Assembly (NCBI RefSeq): GCF_026627445.1
Contig: NZ_JAPNLJ010000017.1
Coordinates: 102,723-166,722, forward strand
Length of the DNA: 64,000 nucleotides
Direction of reading: 5' to 3'
DNA from: Streptomyces sp. H27-H1
Lineage (GTDB): Bacteria > Actinomycetota > Actinomycetes > Streptomycetales > Streptomycetaceae
Positions 53,531 through 62,921 of the stretch are shown piece by piece (positions within the stretch are counted from its first letter, which is position 1; every line of letters starts with the position of its first letter). A model generated the notes under the pieces. It did no database searches. It worked only from the letters and a program-made list of their open reading frames with translations, and was not told where the DNA came from. Position numbers and translations under genes: made by a program.

Positions 53531-54994
53531 ATGACCCAGTCCTCTGTAGAGCCCAAGACCAGTGCGGAGGAGGCCGGAGACGGCTCTCCGAACCCCGCTG
53601 GGCAGCCTTGGCTCGACCGGTACTTCCACATATCCAAGCGTGGATCCAACGTCGGCAACGAAGTGCGTGGCGGTATCACGACCTTCATGGCCATGGCGTA
53701 CATCCTGCTGCTGAACCCCCTGCTCCTGTCGGGCAAGGACGTCGAGGGCAGCGCGTTGGCAGCCTCGGCGGTCATCACCGCCACGGCGTTCGCCGCGGCC
53801 GTCACCACCCTGCTCATGGGCTTCGTCGGCAAGGTGCCGCTCGCCCTCGCCGCCGGCCTCTCGGTGTCCGGTGTGCTGGCCTCGCAGGTGGCCCCCCAGA
53901 TGACCTGGCCGCAGGCCATGGGCATGTGCGTGGTCTACGGCGTCGTGATCTGTCTCCTGGTCGTCACCGGCCTCCGAGAGATGATCATGAACGCGATCCC
54001 GCTCGCGCTCAAGCACGCGATCACCATGGGCATCGGCCTCTTCGTCGCCCTGATCGGCTTCGTGAAGGCGGGCTTCGTCGGCAACGGTGGGGAGTTCATG
54101 CCCCCCGTGCAGCTCGGCGCCACCGGTGAGCTTTCCGGCTGGCCCGTCCTGCTCTTCGCCATCACGCTGGTCTCCATCTTCATGCTGCAGGCCCGCAAGG
54201 TCCCCGGCGCGATCCTGATCGGCATCGTCGGCGGCACCATCCTGGCCGCGATCCTCAACGCCATCGTGGACATCGACCCGAAGGCCTGGAAGAACGGCCC
54301 GCCGGTGCTCGAGGGCTCCGTGGTCTCCAAGCCCGACTTCTCGCTCTTCGGCGACGTCAGCTTCGGCGGCTGGGGCGACGTCGGCTACATGACGGTCGGC
54401 ATGATCGTCTTCACCCTGGTGCTCGCGGGCTTCTTCGACGCGATGGCCACCATCATCGGTGTCGGCACCGAGGCCAAGCTGGCCGACGAGCAGGGCCGCA
54501 TGCCGGGCCTGTCCAAGGCGCTGTTCATCGACGGCGCCGGTGGCGCCATCGGCGGCATCGCGGGTGGCTCCGGCCAGACCGTGTTCGTCGAGTCCGCGAC
54601 CGGCGTCGGTGAGGGTGCCCGCACAGGCCTCGCCTCCGTCGTCACCGGCCTCTTCTTCGCCGCCTGCCTCTTCTTCACCCCGATCACGCAGATCGTCCCG
54701 GGTGAGGTCGCCTCCGCCGCCCTGGTCGTCATCGGCGCGATGATGATGCAGAACGCCCGCCACGTGGACTGGGCCGACAGCTCGACCGCGATCCCGGTCT
54801 TCCTGACCGTCGTGGTCATGCCGTTCACCTACTCGATCACGGCCGGCGTCGCCGCCGGTGTGATCTCCTACGTCGCCATCAAGGTGGCGCAGGGCAAGGC
54901 GCGTGAAATCGGTGCCTTCATGTGGGCGCTGACCGGCATCTTCCTGGTGTTCTTCGCGCTGCACCCCATCGAGGGCTGGCTCGGCGTCGGCTAG
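53531..54994 (+). CDS. NCS2 family purine (xanthine/guanine) permease
   Basis: 487 residues with about 13 transmembrane helices. Family text: EVRGGITTFMAMAYILLLNPLLLSG, then FFDAMATIIGVGTEAKLADEQGRMPG and SGQTVFVESATGVGEGARTGLASVVTG, the AzgA/PbuG-type NCS2 motif 1. Imports a purine for the adjacent xanthine dehydrogenase. ATG 53531. Confidence 0.92.
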   Translation: MTQSSVEPKTSAEEAGDGSPNPAGQPWLDRYFHISKRGSNVGNEVRGGITTFMAMAYILLLNPLLLSGKDVEGSALAASAVITATAFAAAVTTLLMGFVGKVPLALAAGLSVSGVLASQVAPQMTWPQAMGMCVVYGVVICLLVVTGLREMIMNAIPLALKHAITMGIGLFVALIGFVKAGFVGNGGEFMPPVQLGATGELSGWPVLLFAITLVSIFMLQARKVPGAILIGIVGGTILAAILNAIVDIDPKAWKNGPPVLEGSVVSKPDFSLFGDVSFGGWGDVGYMTVGMIVFTLVLAGFFDAMATIIGVGTEAKLADEQGRMPGLSKALFIDGAGGAIGGIAGGSGQTVFVESATGVGEGARTGLASVVTGLFFAACLFFTPITQIVPGEVASAALVVIGAMMMQNARHVDWADSSTAIPVFLTVVVMPFTYSITAGVAAGVISYVAIKVAQGKAREIGAFMWALTGIFLVFFALHPIEGWLGVG

Positions 54995-55067
54995 GCCCGG
55001 CGATGATCCGTACCTGACCCTCCACGCATCCGATACTGGAATCCGAACCCCTCCGAGGAGGCCCCCC

Positions 55068-56231
55068 ATGCTGGACATCGCCGAAGAACTGAACCGGTGG
55101 GTCGAGCAGGGGCGTGACTTCGCCGTCGCCACGGTCGTGGCGGTCGGCGGGAGCGCACCCAGGCAGCCCGGAGCGGCCCTCGCCGTCGACAGTGACGGCA
55201 CGGCCATCGGCTCGGTTTCCGGTGGATGTGTGGAGGGTGCGGTGTACGAGCTGTGCCAGCAGGCGCTGGAGGACGGGGAAACCGTCCAGGAGCGCTTCGG
55301 GTACAGCGATGACGATGCCTTCGCGGTAGGTCTGACCTGCGGCGGGATCATCGACATCCTGGTCACCCCGGTTCCCGTGGGCTCTCCCGCCCGGGAGGTG
55401 TTCGCGGCTGCGCTGGCCGCCGCCGCCCGAGGGGAGGCGGCGGCGGTCGCACGGATCGCCGAAGGCCCGGCCGAGCTGATGGGCCGCGCCCTACTGGTCC
55501 GGGGCGAAGGCTCCTACGAAGGCGGGTTCGGCGGCCACCCCGAGCTGGACCGCGCCATCGCCGACGAGGCCCGGGCCATGCTCGACGCCGGCAAGACCGG
55601 CGTGCTGGAGATCGGCGCGGACGGCCGGCTCTGCGGAGAGCCGCTCAAGGTGCTGGTCGAGTCCAGCGTCCCGCCGCCCCGGATGATCGTCTTCGGTGCG
55701 ATCGACTTCGCCTCCGCCCTGGTGCGGATCGGCAAGTTTCTCGGCTACCGGGTCACGCTGTGTGACGCCCGGCCCGTGTTCGCCACGAAGAACCGTTTCC
55801 CCGATGCGGACGAAATCGTGGTCGACTGGCCGCACCGCTACCTGGAGGAGCAGTCCTCCACGGGTACGGTCGACGGCCGGACGGTCCTCTGCGTCCTCAC
55901 GCACGACGCCAAGTTCGACGTACCGCTCCTCGAACTGGCCCTCAAACTTCCCGTCGCCTACGTGGGCGCCATGGGCTCCCGCCGCACCCACGAGGACCGC
56001 AACAAGCGGCTCCGTGAGGTCGGCGTCACCGAACTCGAACTGACCCGGCTGCGCTCCCCGATCGGCCTGGACCTCGGCGCCCGCTCCCCGGAGGAGACCG
56101 CGCTGTCCATCGCCGCCGAGATCGTGGCCAACCGGCGCGGCGGCACCGGCGCTGCCCTGACCGGCGCGCACATCCCGATCCACCCGGACGTCTCGAACAC
56201 GGTGATCAGCAGGATCGGTTCCGTCGCTTGA
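55068..56231 (+). CDS. xdhC: XdhC molybdenum-cofactor insertion factor
   Basis: 387 residues. N-terminal XdhC/CoxI domain (VVAVGGSAPRQPGAALAVDSDGTAIGSVSGGCVEGAV) and C-terminal Rossmann domain (RMIVFGAIDFASALVRIGKFLGYRVTLCDARPVFA) with YVGAMGSRRTHEDR. It sulfurates and inserts Moco into xanthine dehydrogenase. GAGGAGG-like sequence before ATG 55068. Ends with a 15-bp terminator. Confidence 0.93.
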   Translation: MLDIAEELNRWVEQGRDFAVATVVAVGGSAPRQPGAALAVDSDGTAIGSVSGGCVEGAVYELCQQALEDGETVQERFGYSDDDAFAVGLTCGGIIDILVTPVPVGSPAREVFAAALAAAARGEAAAVARIAEGPAELMGRALLVRGEGSYEGGFGGHPELDRAIADEARAMLDAGKTGVLEIGADGRLCGEPLKVLVESSVPPPRMIVFGAIDFASALVRIGKFLGYRVTLCDARPVFATKNRFPDADEIVVDWPHRYLEEQSSTGTVDGRTVLCVLTHDAKFDVPLLELALKLPVAYVGAMGSRRTHEDRNKRLREVGVTELELTRLRSPIGLDLGARSPEETALSIAAEIVANRRGGTGAALTGAHIPIHPDVSNTVISRIGSVA

Positions 56232-56259
56232 AGAGGTGACGGGCTTTAGCGCGGTGTGG

Positions 56260-56292
56260 AAAGGGCGCAACCCCGTGGGGGTTGCGCCCTTT
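56260..56292 (+). terminator. Intrinsic terminator after xdhC
   Basis: 15-bp perfect stem AAAGGGCGCAACCCC with GGGGTTGCGCCCTTT, 3-base loop GTG, followed by CGTTGTT. Confidence 0.9.
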
Positions 56293-56308
56293 CGTTGTTC
56301 CGCCTATC

Positions 56309-56322
56309 TTACCGGCCGGTAA
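56309..56322. promoter_or_regulatory. Palindromic operator upstream of the beta-propeller gene
   Basis: TTACCGGCCGGTAA, a perfect 14-bp palindrome of the TetR-site form TTACCG-nn-CGGTAA. It lies 30 bases upstream of the ATG at 56352. No regulator gene is adjacent. Confidence 0.6.
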
Positions 56323-56351
56323 CAGTGTCTCCCCGTAACGGAGTTGACCGG

Positions 56352-57623
56352 ATGTCTGCCAGTCGCTCGAGTAATCGCCGCGCCCTGCCCGCGATGGCGG
56401 CCGTGGCCGGGCTGGCCTTGGCCGCCCTCGTGGCGGGCCCCGCGCCCGCGGCGGGCGCCGGGTCCGCCGGACCGGGCCCGCGCGAGGTCTTGTTCGTGGG
56501 CAACAACTGGGAGGGCACCGCCGACGTCCTCGCCTCCACCGGGGACCTCGCCAAGGTGGGCCGGATCGACATGGTCCCGGACAAGGAGGAGCGGCTCCGG
56601 GAGATCTACCTCAACCCCGTGAAGCTCGCCTACTTCCTGGGTGTGCGGGCCACCGCGGGAGAGGGTCACGACCAGTTCGTGGACGACATGTACACCACCC
56701 CGGACGGCTCCGCCGTCGTCGCCTCCCGGCCCAGCTTCGCCGACGTCGTCTCCATCGACGTCCGCACCGGCCGGGTCAACTGGCGCTTCCCCGTGGCCGG
56801 TTACCGGGCCGACCACATGGCCGTCTCCCCGGACGGCACGCGCGTGGCGATCTCGGCCTCCACCGCCAACACGGTGCACGTCCTCGACATCGCGAGCGGC
56901 CGCCAGGCCGGCTCCTTCACCACCGGCGACAAACCGCACGAGAACACCTACACCCGGGACGGCCGCTTCCTGTGGAACAGCTCCATCGGTGACGTGACCT
57001 CCGCCCTCGACGCGCCCTGGCTGGACTGGACGAAGGGCGACCGGAAGATCACGGTCGTCGACGCGCAGACCTTCCGCCCGGTCCGGGTGATCGACATGCG
57101 GGCCCGCCTCGACGCCTTCGGCCGCTCCGACCTCTCCGACGCGGTCCGGCCCATGTCCTTCGCCCCGGACGAGTCGAAGCTCTACTTCCAGGTGTCCTTC
57201 TTCAACGGCTTCGTCGAGTACGACGTGGCCGCGGACCGGATCACCCGGATCAAGACCCTCCCCCAGAACCCCGCCACCAGCACCGACCGCACCACCTGGG
57301 TCAACGACTCCCGGCACCACGGAATGTCCATGAGCCCGGACGGGGCCAAACTGTGCATCGCGGGCACCATGGACGACTACGTGACCGTAGTGGACCGCGC
57401 CACCCTGGAGCAGGGGCCGCTCGTACCCGCCGCCAAGCCCTACTGGGCCACCGTCGACGGCGACGGCTCCGGATGTGTGATCTCCGAGAGCGGCGCCGAC
57501 CGGGTCACGGCCATCGACTTCGCCACGGGCGCCAAGCGGGTGTCCGTACCCGTCGGCGACCACCCGCAGCGGGTCCGGATCGGGCACGTCCCGGCGGACT
57601 GGACGGGTCCGGCGGCGCGCTGA
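56352..57623 (+). CDS. Secreted YVTN/YncE-like beta-propeller protein
   Basis: 423 residues. Sec signal peptide (RRALPAMAAVAGLALAALVAGPAPAAGAGS) with cleavage near Ala-Ala-Gly, then repeats of a seven-bladed propeller: VVSIDVRTGRVNWRFPVAG, MAVSPDGTRVAISASTANTVHVLDIASGRQAGSF, MSMSPDGAKLCIAGTMDDYVTVVDRATL. Extracytoplasmic; ligand unknown. ATG 56352 chosen over an upstream open frame that runs through the terminator. Confidence 0.85.
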   Translation: MSASRSSNRRALPAMAAVAGLALAALVAGPAPAAGAGSAGPGPREVLFVGNNWEGTADVLASTGDLAKVGRIDMVPDKEERLREIYLNPVKLAYFLGVRATAGEGHDQFVDDMYTTPDGSAVVASRPSFADVVSIDVRTGRVNWRFPVAGYRADHMAVSPDGTRVAISASTANTVHVLDIASGRQAGSFTTGDKPHENTYTRDGRFLWNSSIGDVTSALDAPWLDWTKGDRKITVVDAQTFRPVRVIDMRARLDAFGRSDLSDAVRPMSFAPDESKLYFQVSFFNGFVEYDVAADRITRIKTLPQNPATSTDRTTWVNDSRHHGMSMSPDGAKLCIAGTMDDYVTVVDRATLEQGPLVPAAKPYWATVDGDGSGCVISESGADRVTAIDFATGAKRVSVPVGDHPQRVRIGHVPADWTGPAAR

Positions 57624-57624
57624 C

Positions 57625-57688
57625 CCGGAACGGGGAAGGGCCGGAACGGCGAAGGACCGGAACGGGGAGGGCCCGAACGGGGTAGGCC
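57625..57688. repeat. Tandem repeat, 16 bp x ~4
   Basis: CCGGAACGGGGAAGGG, CCGGAACGGCGAAGGA, CCGGAACGGGGAGGGC and a shortened CCGAACGGGGTAGGC immediately after the stop codon of the propeller gene. Looks like slippage; may vary between strains. Confidence 0.85.
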
Positions 57689-57707
57689 GGAAACCGCCCC
57701 TTATCAA

Positions 57708-57736
57708 GTGACTGGTCTGCGATGACCGATTAGTCT
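57708..57736 (+). promoter_or_regulatory. Promoter of the Eis-like acetyltransferase
   Basis: GTGACT (57708-57713) and TAGTCT (57731-57736) with 17-bp spacing. Start of transcription would fall at or beside the ATG at 57744, giving a nearly leaderless mRNA. Confidence 0.5.
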
Positions 57737-57743
57737 CCGGATC

Positions 57744-58979
57744 ATGGTGGACATCCGCGAGGTACCCGAGGCCGACATCGACCGTGCTCTGGAGCTCGCG
57801 TACCTGGTCTTCCACGACCGTCCCGAGAAGGAGGGGCGCGAGCGCCACCACGACCTGCTCCGCCACTGCCTGCGGATCGGGGCGTACGAGGGCGACGCGA
57901 TCGTCGGATTCATGGCCGCGCACGACTTCCGCCTCTCGGTGCCCGGGGCGGACCTGCCCTGCCCCGGGCTCACCTTCGTCTCCGTCGCCCCCACCCACCG
58001 CCGCCGCGGCGTACTGACCGCCCTGATGGGCGAGACACTGCGCCGGGCGGGGGCGGCCGGCAGCCCCGTCGCCGCCCTGTGGGCCTCCGAAGCCGCCATT
58101 TACGGGCGCTTCGGCTACGGCAGCGCGACCCAGGGCGCCACCATCGAGATCGACTCCACCCGGCCGCTGGCCCTGCGCATCGAACCGGACCGGCGGCCGC
58201 TGCGGCTGGTCGCCCCCGGGGACGCGGTCGCCGTCGTCGGCCCGTACCACGAGGCGGCCCGCAGGGTCCGGGCCGGGCGGCCGACCCGCACGGTCCTGCG
58301 CTGGACCGAGGAGTGGCTCACCGAGCAGGACGAGGAGGACGAGGAACTCAGCCCGCCCCGGATCATCTCCCTGGGCGAGCCGGGGGAACCGATCGCGGGC
58401 TACGTCCTCTACCGCACCAAGCCGGAGGCGGACGCCGCGGCCGTACGGACTCCGGGCCAGGTCCAGGTCCACGAGCTGGAGGCCGACACCCCGGCGGTCG
58501 CCGCCGCCCTGTGGGAGTGCGTGGCCTCCCTCGACCTCACGGGCCGGGTCACCGCGTGGGGCCGGCCGGCCGACGACCCGCTCCTGCACTTCGCCGCCGA
58601 CCGGGACCAGGTCAGGGTCACCGCGGTGTTCCCGGCGCTCTGGCTGCGGCTGGTCGACGTGGCGGCGGCGCTGACCGCGCGGTCCTGGGCGGCGCCCGTG
58701 GAACTCGTACTGGAGCTGACCGACGTACGGCTGCCCGCGAACGCGGGGCGGTTCCTCCTCAAGGCCGGGCCGGACGGGGCGGCGTACCAACCCGCCGCGG
58801 GCCGGGCCCCGGACCTGACCCTGGACGTACGGGAGCTCGCGGCCTGCTACCTCGGCGGGACCCGGGCCGTCGAACTGGCCGCGGCCGCACTGGTGGTGGA
58901 GCACAGCCCCGGCGCGGCGGCCGCCCTGGACGCGGGGCTGCGGACCCCGCTGCTGCCGCACACGGCGGACGAGTTCTAG
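57744..58979 (+). CDS. Eis-like GNAT N-acetyltransferase
   Basis: 411 residues, the tri-domain Eis type: N-terminal GNAT (LTFVSVAPTHRRRGVLTALMGETLRRA with acetyl-CoA loop RRRGV), second degenerate GNAT (about residues 150-290) and C-terminal sterol-carrier-like domain (AGRFLLKAGPDGAAYQPA..DLTLDVRELAACYLGG) ending in the free carboxylate EF, which in Eis acts as catalytic base. Mycobacterial Eis acetylates aminoglycosides and other amines; this homologue's substrate is unknown. Confidence 0.9.
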   Translation: MVDIREVPEADIDRALELAYLVFHDRPEKEGRERHHDLLRHCLRIGAYEGDAIVGFMAAHDFRLSVPGADLPCPGLTFVSVAPTHRRRGVLTALMGETLRRAGAAGSPVAALWASEAAIYGRFGYGSATQGATIEIDSTRPLALRIEPDRRPLRLVAPGDAVAVVGPYHEAARRVRAGRPTRTVLRWTEEWLTEQDEEDEELSPPRIISLGEPGEPIAGYVLYRTKPEADAAAVRTPGQVQVHELEADTPAVAAALWECVASLDLTGRVTAWGRPADDPLLHFAADRDQVRVTAVFPALWLRLVDVAAALTARSWAAPVELVLELTDVRLPANAGRFLLKAGPDGAAYQPAAGRAPDLTLDVRELAACYLGGTRAVELAAAALVVEHSPGAAAALDAGLRTPLLPHTADEF

Positions 58980-58981
58980 GG

Positions 58982-60352
58982 CTACTCGGCTCCGCCGTAC
59001 CGGGCTTCCGCGTCCGCGGCGGCGCGCTGCTCGCGGAAGTTCAGCACGTAGGCGTCGTGCACCGGCGCGCTCTCGTACTTCAGTAGGGCCTCGTCGTTGC
59101 TGGTGAGGGCCATCCCGGTGTAGGTGTGGCTGCCCGTGAAGATGAGCTTCTGGTCCTTCACGCCCTTGTAGGAGCCCTCGATGAGCAGGTACTTGGTGTG
59201 GCTGAACGTTCCGGAGGCCTGGGGGTCGGCCGGGTTCTTCAGCTCGTCGTTGGCCAGGCGGTGGAGGGTGATCTTGCCCTTCGCGGTCGTCCGCGTGAGC
59301 CAGTAGGCCGTCTCCCGGTGCACGCCCTGCGCCTCGTAGTCGGCGAGCTTGCCGTAGACGATGTCGACGAAGCAGCCGGCGTCGGCCAGCCTCCAGAGCT
59401 TCTCGGCCACGGCCGGCCGGGAGATGTGACCGTTGGCGATGCGGATCACGGTGCGGCCGTCGGCCGTGCCGTGGCCCGGGGTGTTCCCGTGGCAGACAGC
59501 CACCGGCTGTCCGTCGGGACCGGTCACGGGGGTCTCGATCATGCTCAGGATGTTCTCGACGACGTCCGTCTTGGCGTCGGGGTTCGTCGAGTTGCGCGGG
59601 AAGAAGTAACCCTTGGCAGGTGCCGCCTCCACGTCGATCGCCAGGTTGTCGACCCGCCCGGAACCGTCCGGCCGCGCCTGCGAGGCGGTCATGAGGTCGA
59701 AGTAGCGGGTGTAGCCGGCATACAGGGCCTCGTTGCCTGCGACGGTCATGGCGTCGTTCCAGGCGGACTCGCGGTCCCAGGTGGTGAGGTTGCCGGAGGA
59801 CTGCACGACGACGTTGTCGACCGGCTTGCCCTTGTCGGGCGAGCCGCTGCCGGTGGTCCGGGAGAAGAGGAACATCTTGTTGTGGTTGACGCCGCCCGTG
59901 CCCTTGGCCAGGCAGGGCTGGTCCGGGGCGCACACCCTGAACCAGGAGGTTCCGTACGTCGCGCCCGCGGGCGGGACCGCGGCGAAGGCGGTGGTCAGCT
60001 TGTCCCGCACCAGCGCACCGGCGCCGGCCATCCAGGGGTTGCTGACGGTGTCGTCGTCGACGAGGACCTGTACGTTCACGTTCCTGCGGTGCGCCGCCGC
60101 GAGCTGGTCCGCGAGCCAGCCCGACCCGAACATGTACAGGGATATACGGATCTCCGACCCACTCCGGGCGCCGTTGACGAGGCGCCCGAGGTGGCTGAGG
60201 ATCGCGCCCTGCTCGGCTGCCGTGCCCTTGGGCCTGTTGAAGAGGGGGCCGGTGGTCACGTACGTCGTCGTGTCCTCGGCGGAGGCAGCCGGTGCGCCCA
60301 CCGTCAGGAGGCTCCCGAGGAGGAGCGCGGTGAGCAGTCTCTTTCTGATCAT
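58982..60352 (-). CDS. Secreted phospholipase D-like protein
   Basis: 456 residues. Signal peptide MIRKRLLTALLLGSLLTVGA with AxA cleavage near residue 25. Two PLD half-sites: His157-Lys159 (NHNKMFLFS) and His385-Lys387 (SHTKYLLIEGS). In the second, Glu replaces the usual Asp of HxKxxxxD and the first lacks it, so activity may be altered. Some actinobacterial relatives are annotated as phosphatidylserine-type or nuclease PLDs. ATG 60352. Confidence 0.9.
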   Translation of the reverse strand: MIRKRLLTALLLGSLLTVGAPAASAEDTTTYVTTGPLFNRPKGTAAEQGAILSHLGRLVNGARSGSEIRISLYMFGSGWLADQLAAAHRRNVNVQVLVDDDTVSNPWMAGAGALVRDKLTTAFAAVPPAGATYGTSWFRVCAPDQPCLAKGTGGVNHNKMFLFSRTTGSGSPDKGKPVDNVVVQSSGNLTTWDRESAWNDAMTVAGNEALYAGYTRYFDLMTASQARPDGSGRVDNLAIDVEAAPAKGYFFPRNSTNPDAKTDVVENILSMIETPVTGPDGQPVAVCHGNTPGHGTADGRTVIRIANGHISRPAVAEKLWRLADAGCFVDIVYGKLADYEAQGVHRETAYWLTRTTAKGKITLHRLANDELKNPADPQASGTFSHTKYLLIEGSYKGVKDQKLIFTGSHTYTGMALTSNDEALLKYESAPVHDAYVLNFREQRAAADAEARYGGAE

Positions 60353-60484
60353 GGCCGCTACTTTATGGCGGCTCTACTGTGCGCGATCGCCCGGGACGCC
60401 GTCGGGCGGGCGGGTGGGGGCGGTCGCAGGTGGGTGGGGGCGGGCGAGCGGACCGCCCCCACCCCGGGCCCCGGAGGGCCCGGT

Positions 60485-62713
60485 TCAGCGGGTGGGCAGT
60501 GAGATCCGGGCGGCCGACATGCCGAAGGAGGGGTCCAGGACGCCGGTGGAGATCCCGTCACCCAGCCGGTGCAGGTCCTCCTCGCGGTAACGCCGCGCGT
60601 TCCGGTGCCAGTTGAGGATTCCGGCGAGCCAGTCCCGCAGCTCGCCGACATAGTCGTCGAGTCCGGACCGGGCGCCCTCCTCCAGCTTCCAGTCCTCGTA
60701 GAGCAGCGGCAGCTGGGCGTCGACGATGTGCTCGAACTCCTCGGTGCGCTGCGTCATCAGCGAGTGGCAGATGTGCAGGGCCTCGGCATAGCCGATGTCG
60801 AAGAAGTTGCGGGTGACGAGTACGTAGTTGTGCACCTCGCCCTCGACCTCCACCTCCTTCTGGTAGGAGAAGATGTCGTTCATCAGGCACGCGGCGTCGG
60901 CCGCGGCGTTCTCCAGGGAACGGATGGTGCCGGAGGCGTAGATCTCCTCGGGGATGCCCCGGCCCGCCTGGCCGAGCCGGCACAGGTACATGGTGAGGTA
61001 GGTGCCGAAGGTGCGGCGGCGCATCTCGGCGTAGTCCACCGGGTCCGGGATGCGGTTCAGGAGCTGGTTGTCCACCTCCCACAGCCAGCTCTCCAGCATG
61101 TCCACGAGGGTGGCCCGGAACTCCGCGCGCACCGTGGGGCCCATGTCCCGGCTGGTGCGCACCCACAGGTCGCCGAGGGCGCGCTCCATCGCGGTCGCGG
61201 GCACCGCCTGTTCGGCGTGGTCCACCGGGATCATGGCGAGGAGCCGGGCGTGCGTGGCCTTGGCCGCCGCCGGGTTCTTGGCCTGCGCGAAGACCACCGG
61301 GTAGTAGTCGTCGCCGTACGTGCCCCAGGTCAGCCACGAGGCGTTGAGGGTCAGTGCCTCGGGGGTGGCGTCGGGGTCGATGCCGGCCGAGCAGAGCGCG
61401 AAATCGTAGCCGCGCAGCTTCTCCTCGTTCCAGATCGCGGAGCCGGGGTCGCCGGGCTGGGGGTGGAGCAGGCCCATCTCCCGCGCCCAGGCCACGGATT
61501 CCTCGCGTGCGCGGGCGTGGTGCGGGCTGAGGGTGAGCGGGAACGGCATGTAGATGTCCGGGATGACGGACGGACCGGTGCGCTCGAAGGGGACGTGGGT
61601 GAAGGAGCGCCGGCGCAATTCCAGGGCGCGGGGGGCGAGGATGGAGCGGAGGTCGAGGGCGGTGGTGCCGAGGCCCGAGGGCATGAAGGGCAGGGTGAGC
61701 GGGGCGGTGGCCCGGGCCTCCTTGTTCATGTAGCGGCTGGAGACCATGTGCCACTCGTGGCCGCCGGACTGCCAGTCCTGCAGGCCCTTGGCGTAGGCGA
61801 GGACGGCGGCGGTCTCCGCCGGGTTCATGGCGTGGTCGGCGAAGAGCTGGGGGAGTTCGGCGAGGGCGGTCTGCTCGAACTGGTGGAGCCGGGAGGTGAG
61901 GAGGTCGTTGGAGGCCTCGGCCGCCTCCTGGGTGGTGCAGCCCAGGAACGTCTCCAACACCAGGATGGCGTTGGAGAGTTCGCCTTCCTCGGAGACCTCG
62001 CGCTGGTAGGAGAAGATGTCGTTCCTGATGTGCACGGCGTCGGAGAAGGCGTCGCGCAGTACGCCGAGCGGGCGGGAGTGCGCGACGCGCGCCGGGACCT
62101 CGGCGGACACGTACTCGATGAGCCCGGCCGACCAGGGTGCGCCGCCGACCTTGCGGCGCATCTCGATGTACTCGAGGGGGTTGGAGATCCGCCCGATGTT
62201 GATGTTGGCGAGTTCCCACATCGACTCGTTGAGCAGGTTCCTGGTGGACTCGGAGAACCGCTCCCGCCAGTCCATCGACATGGCCGGGACGGTACGGGCC
62301 CACAGGTCGGCGAGGCCGGCCTCGACGGGGTTGGTCGCCTCGGGAAAACCGCCGGAGGAGGGGCCCAGGTCCATCGGCATGAAGGCGGCGAGCCGGTCGA
62401 GGTACGCCTTGGCGCCCTCACGGTCCTGGGAGCGCTTGTACATCTCCAGGAAGTGGTCGTCGAAGAAGAAGACCCACACGTACCAGTCGGTGATCAGGGA
62501 CAGCGCCTCGCTGCCGCAGTCGGGGTGGGTGTAGGAGCACAGCAGGGCGTAGTCGTGCGAGTCGAGGTCGCTCTCCTCCCAGACGCCGGAACCTTCCAGC
62601 ATCCCGAAGGCGCGGGCCCACTTCTTGGTGTGGACCCTGGCGTCCTCCAGGTGGGGGTTCAGTCGCGCCGGATAAGGCACATAGAAATCCGGCAGTTGAA
62701 ACGGCTGCGTCAC
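60485..62713 (-). CDS. geoA: Geosmin synthase (germacradienol/geosmin synthase)
   Basis: 742 residues, bifunctional. N-terminal sesquiterpene cyclase: DDHFLE at 85-90 and NDIFSYQRE at 231-239, turning farnesyl diphosphate into germacradienol. C-terminal domain: DDYYP at 468-472 and NDIFSYQKE at 612-620, converting germacradienol to geosmin. Length and motif spacing equal the known streptomycete enzyme (cyc2). Start is GTG 62713 (VTQPFQLP corresponds to the family N-terminus). A cytoplasmic enzyme giving the earthy odour. Confidence 0.97.
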   Translation of the reverse strand: MTQPFQLPDFYVPYPARLNPHLEDARVHTKKWARAFGMLEGSGVWEESDLDSHDYALLCSYTHPDCGSEALSLITDWYVWVFFFDDHFLEMYKRSQDREGAKAYLDRLAAFMPMDLGPSSGGFPEATNPVEAGLADLWARTVPAMSMDWRERFSESTRNLLNESMWELANINIGRISNPLEYIEMRRKVGGAPWSAGLIEYVSAEVPARVAHSRPLGVLRDAFSDAVHIRNDIFSYQREVSEEGELSNAILVLETFLGCTTQEAAEASNDLLTSRLHQFEQTALAELPQLFADHAMNPAETAAVLAYAKGLQDWQSGGHEWHMVSSRYMNKEARATAPLTLPFMPSGLGTTALDLRSILAPRALELRRRSFTHVPFERTGPSVIPDIYMPFPLTLSPHHARAREESVAWAREMGLLHPQPGDPGSAIWNEEKLRGYDFALCSAGIDPDATPEALTLNASWLTWGTYGDDYYPVVFAQAKNPAAAKATHARLLAMIPVDHAEQAVPATAMERALGDLWVRTSRDMGPTVRAEFRATLVDMLESWLWEVDNQLLNRIPDPVDYAEMRRRTFGTYLTMYLCRLGQAGRGIPEEIYASGTIRSLENAAADAACLMNDIFSYQKEVEVEGEVHNYVLVTRNFFDIGYAEALHICHSLMTQRTEEFEHIVDAQLPLLYEDWKLEEGARSGLDDYVGELRDWLAGILNWHRNARRYREEDLHRLGDGISTGVLDPSFGMSAARISLPTR

Positions 62714-62921
62714 GGCAGGGTGGGCCTTTCATCTGTCTGTCCCGTTCGTTTCCCACGAGATCAGCAGGGCCCTACCCATGATGCCGGTGGGATAAGGGGT
62801 AGTTCACTTCATCAGGTGACGCGTGTGCCGTTCTGTGACGTATCGGGCTGGCAACCGGTAAAGAGACGGGTGAGGCGGCCAGGCAAGGGCCGGGGAGGGC
62901 GTCCCTCCCCGGCGCGGGGGC

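Noticed and set aside
56304..59933. 1209-codon minus-strand open frame
   Set aside because: Runs antisense to the propeller and Eis-like genes and through a tandem repeat; no protein family text.
62790..62850. Crp-like site (GTGACGCG / GTGCCGTTCTGTGAC) upstream of geosmin synthase
   Set aside because: Half-sites have wrong spacing compared with the Streptomyces Crp consensus as I know it; too weak to call.
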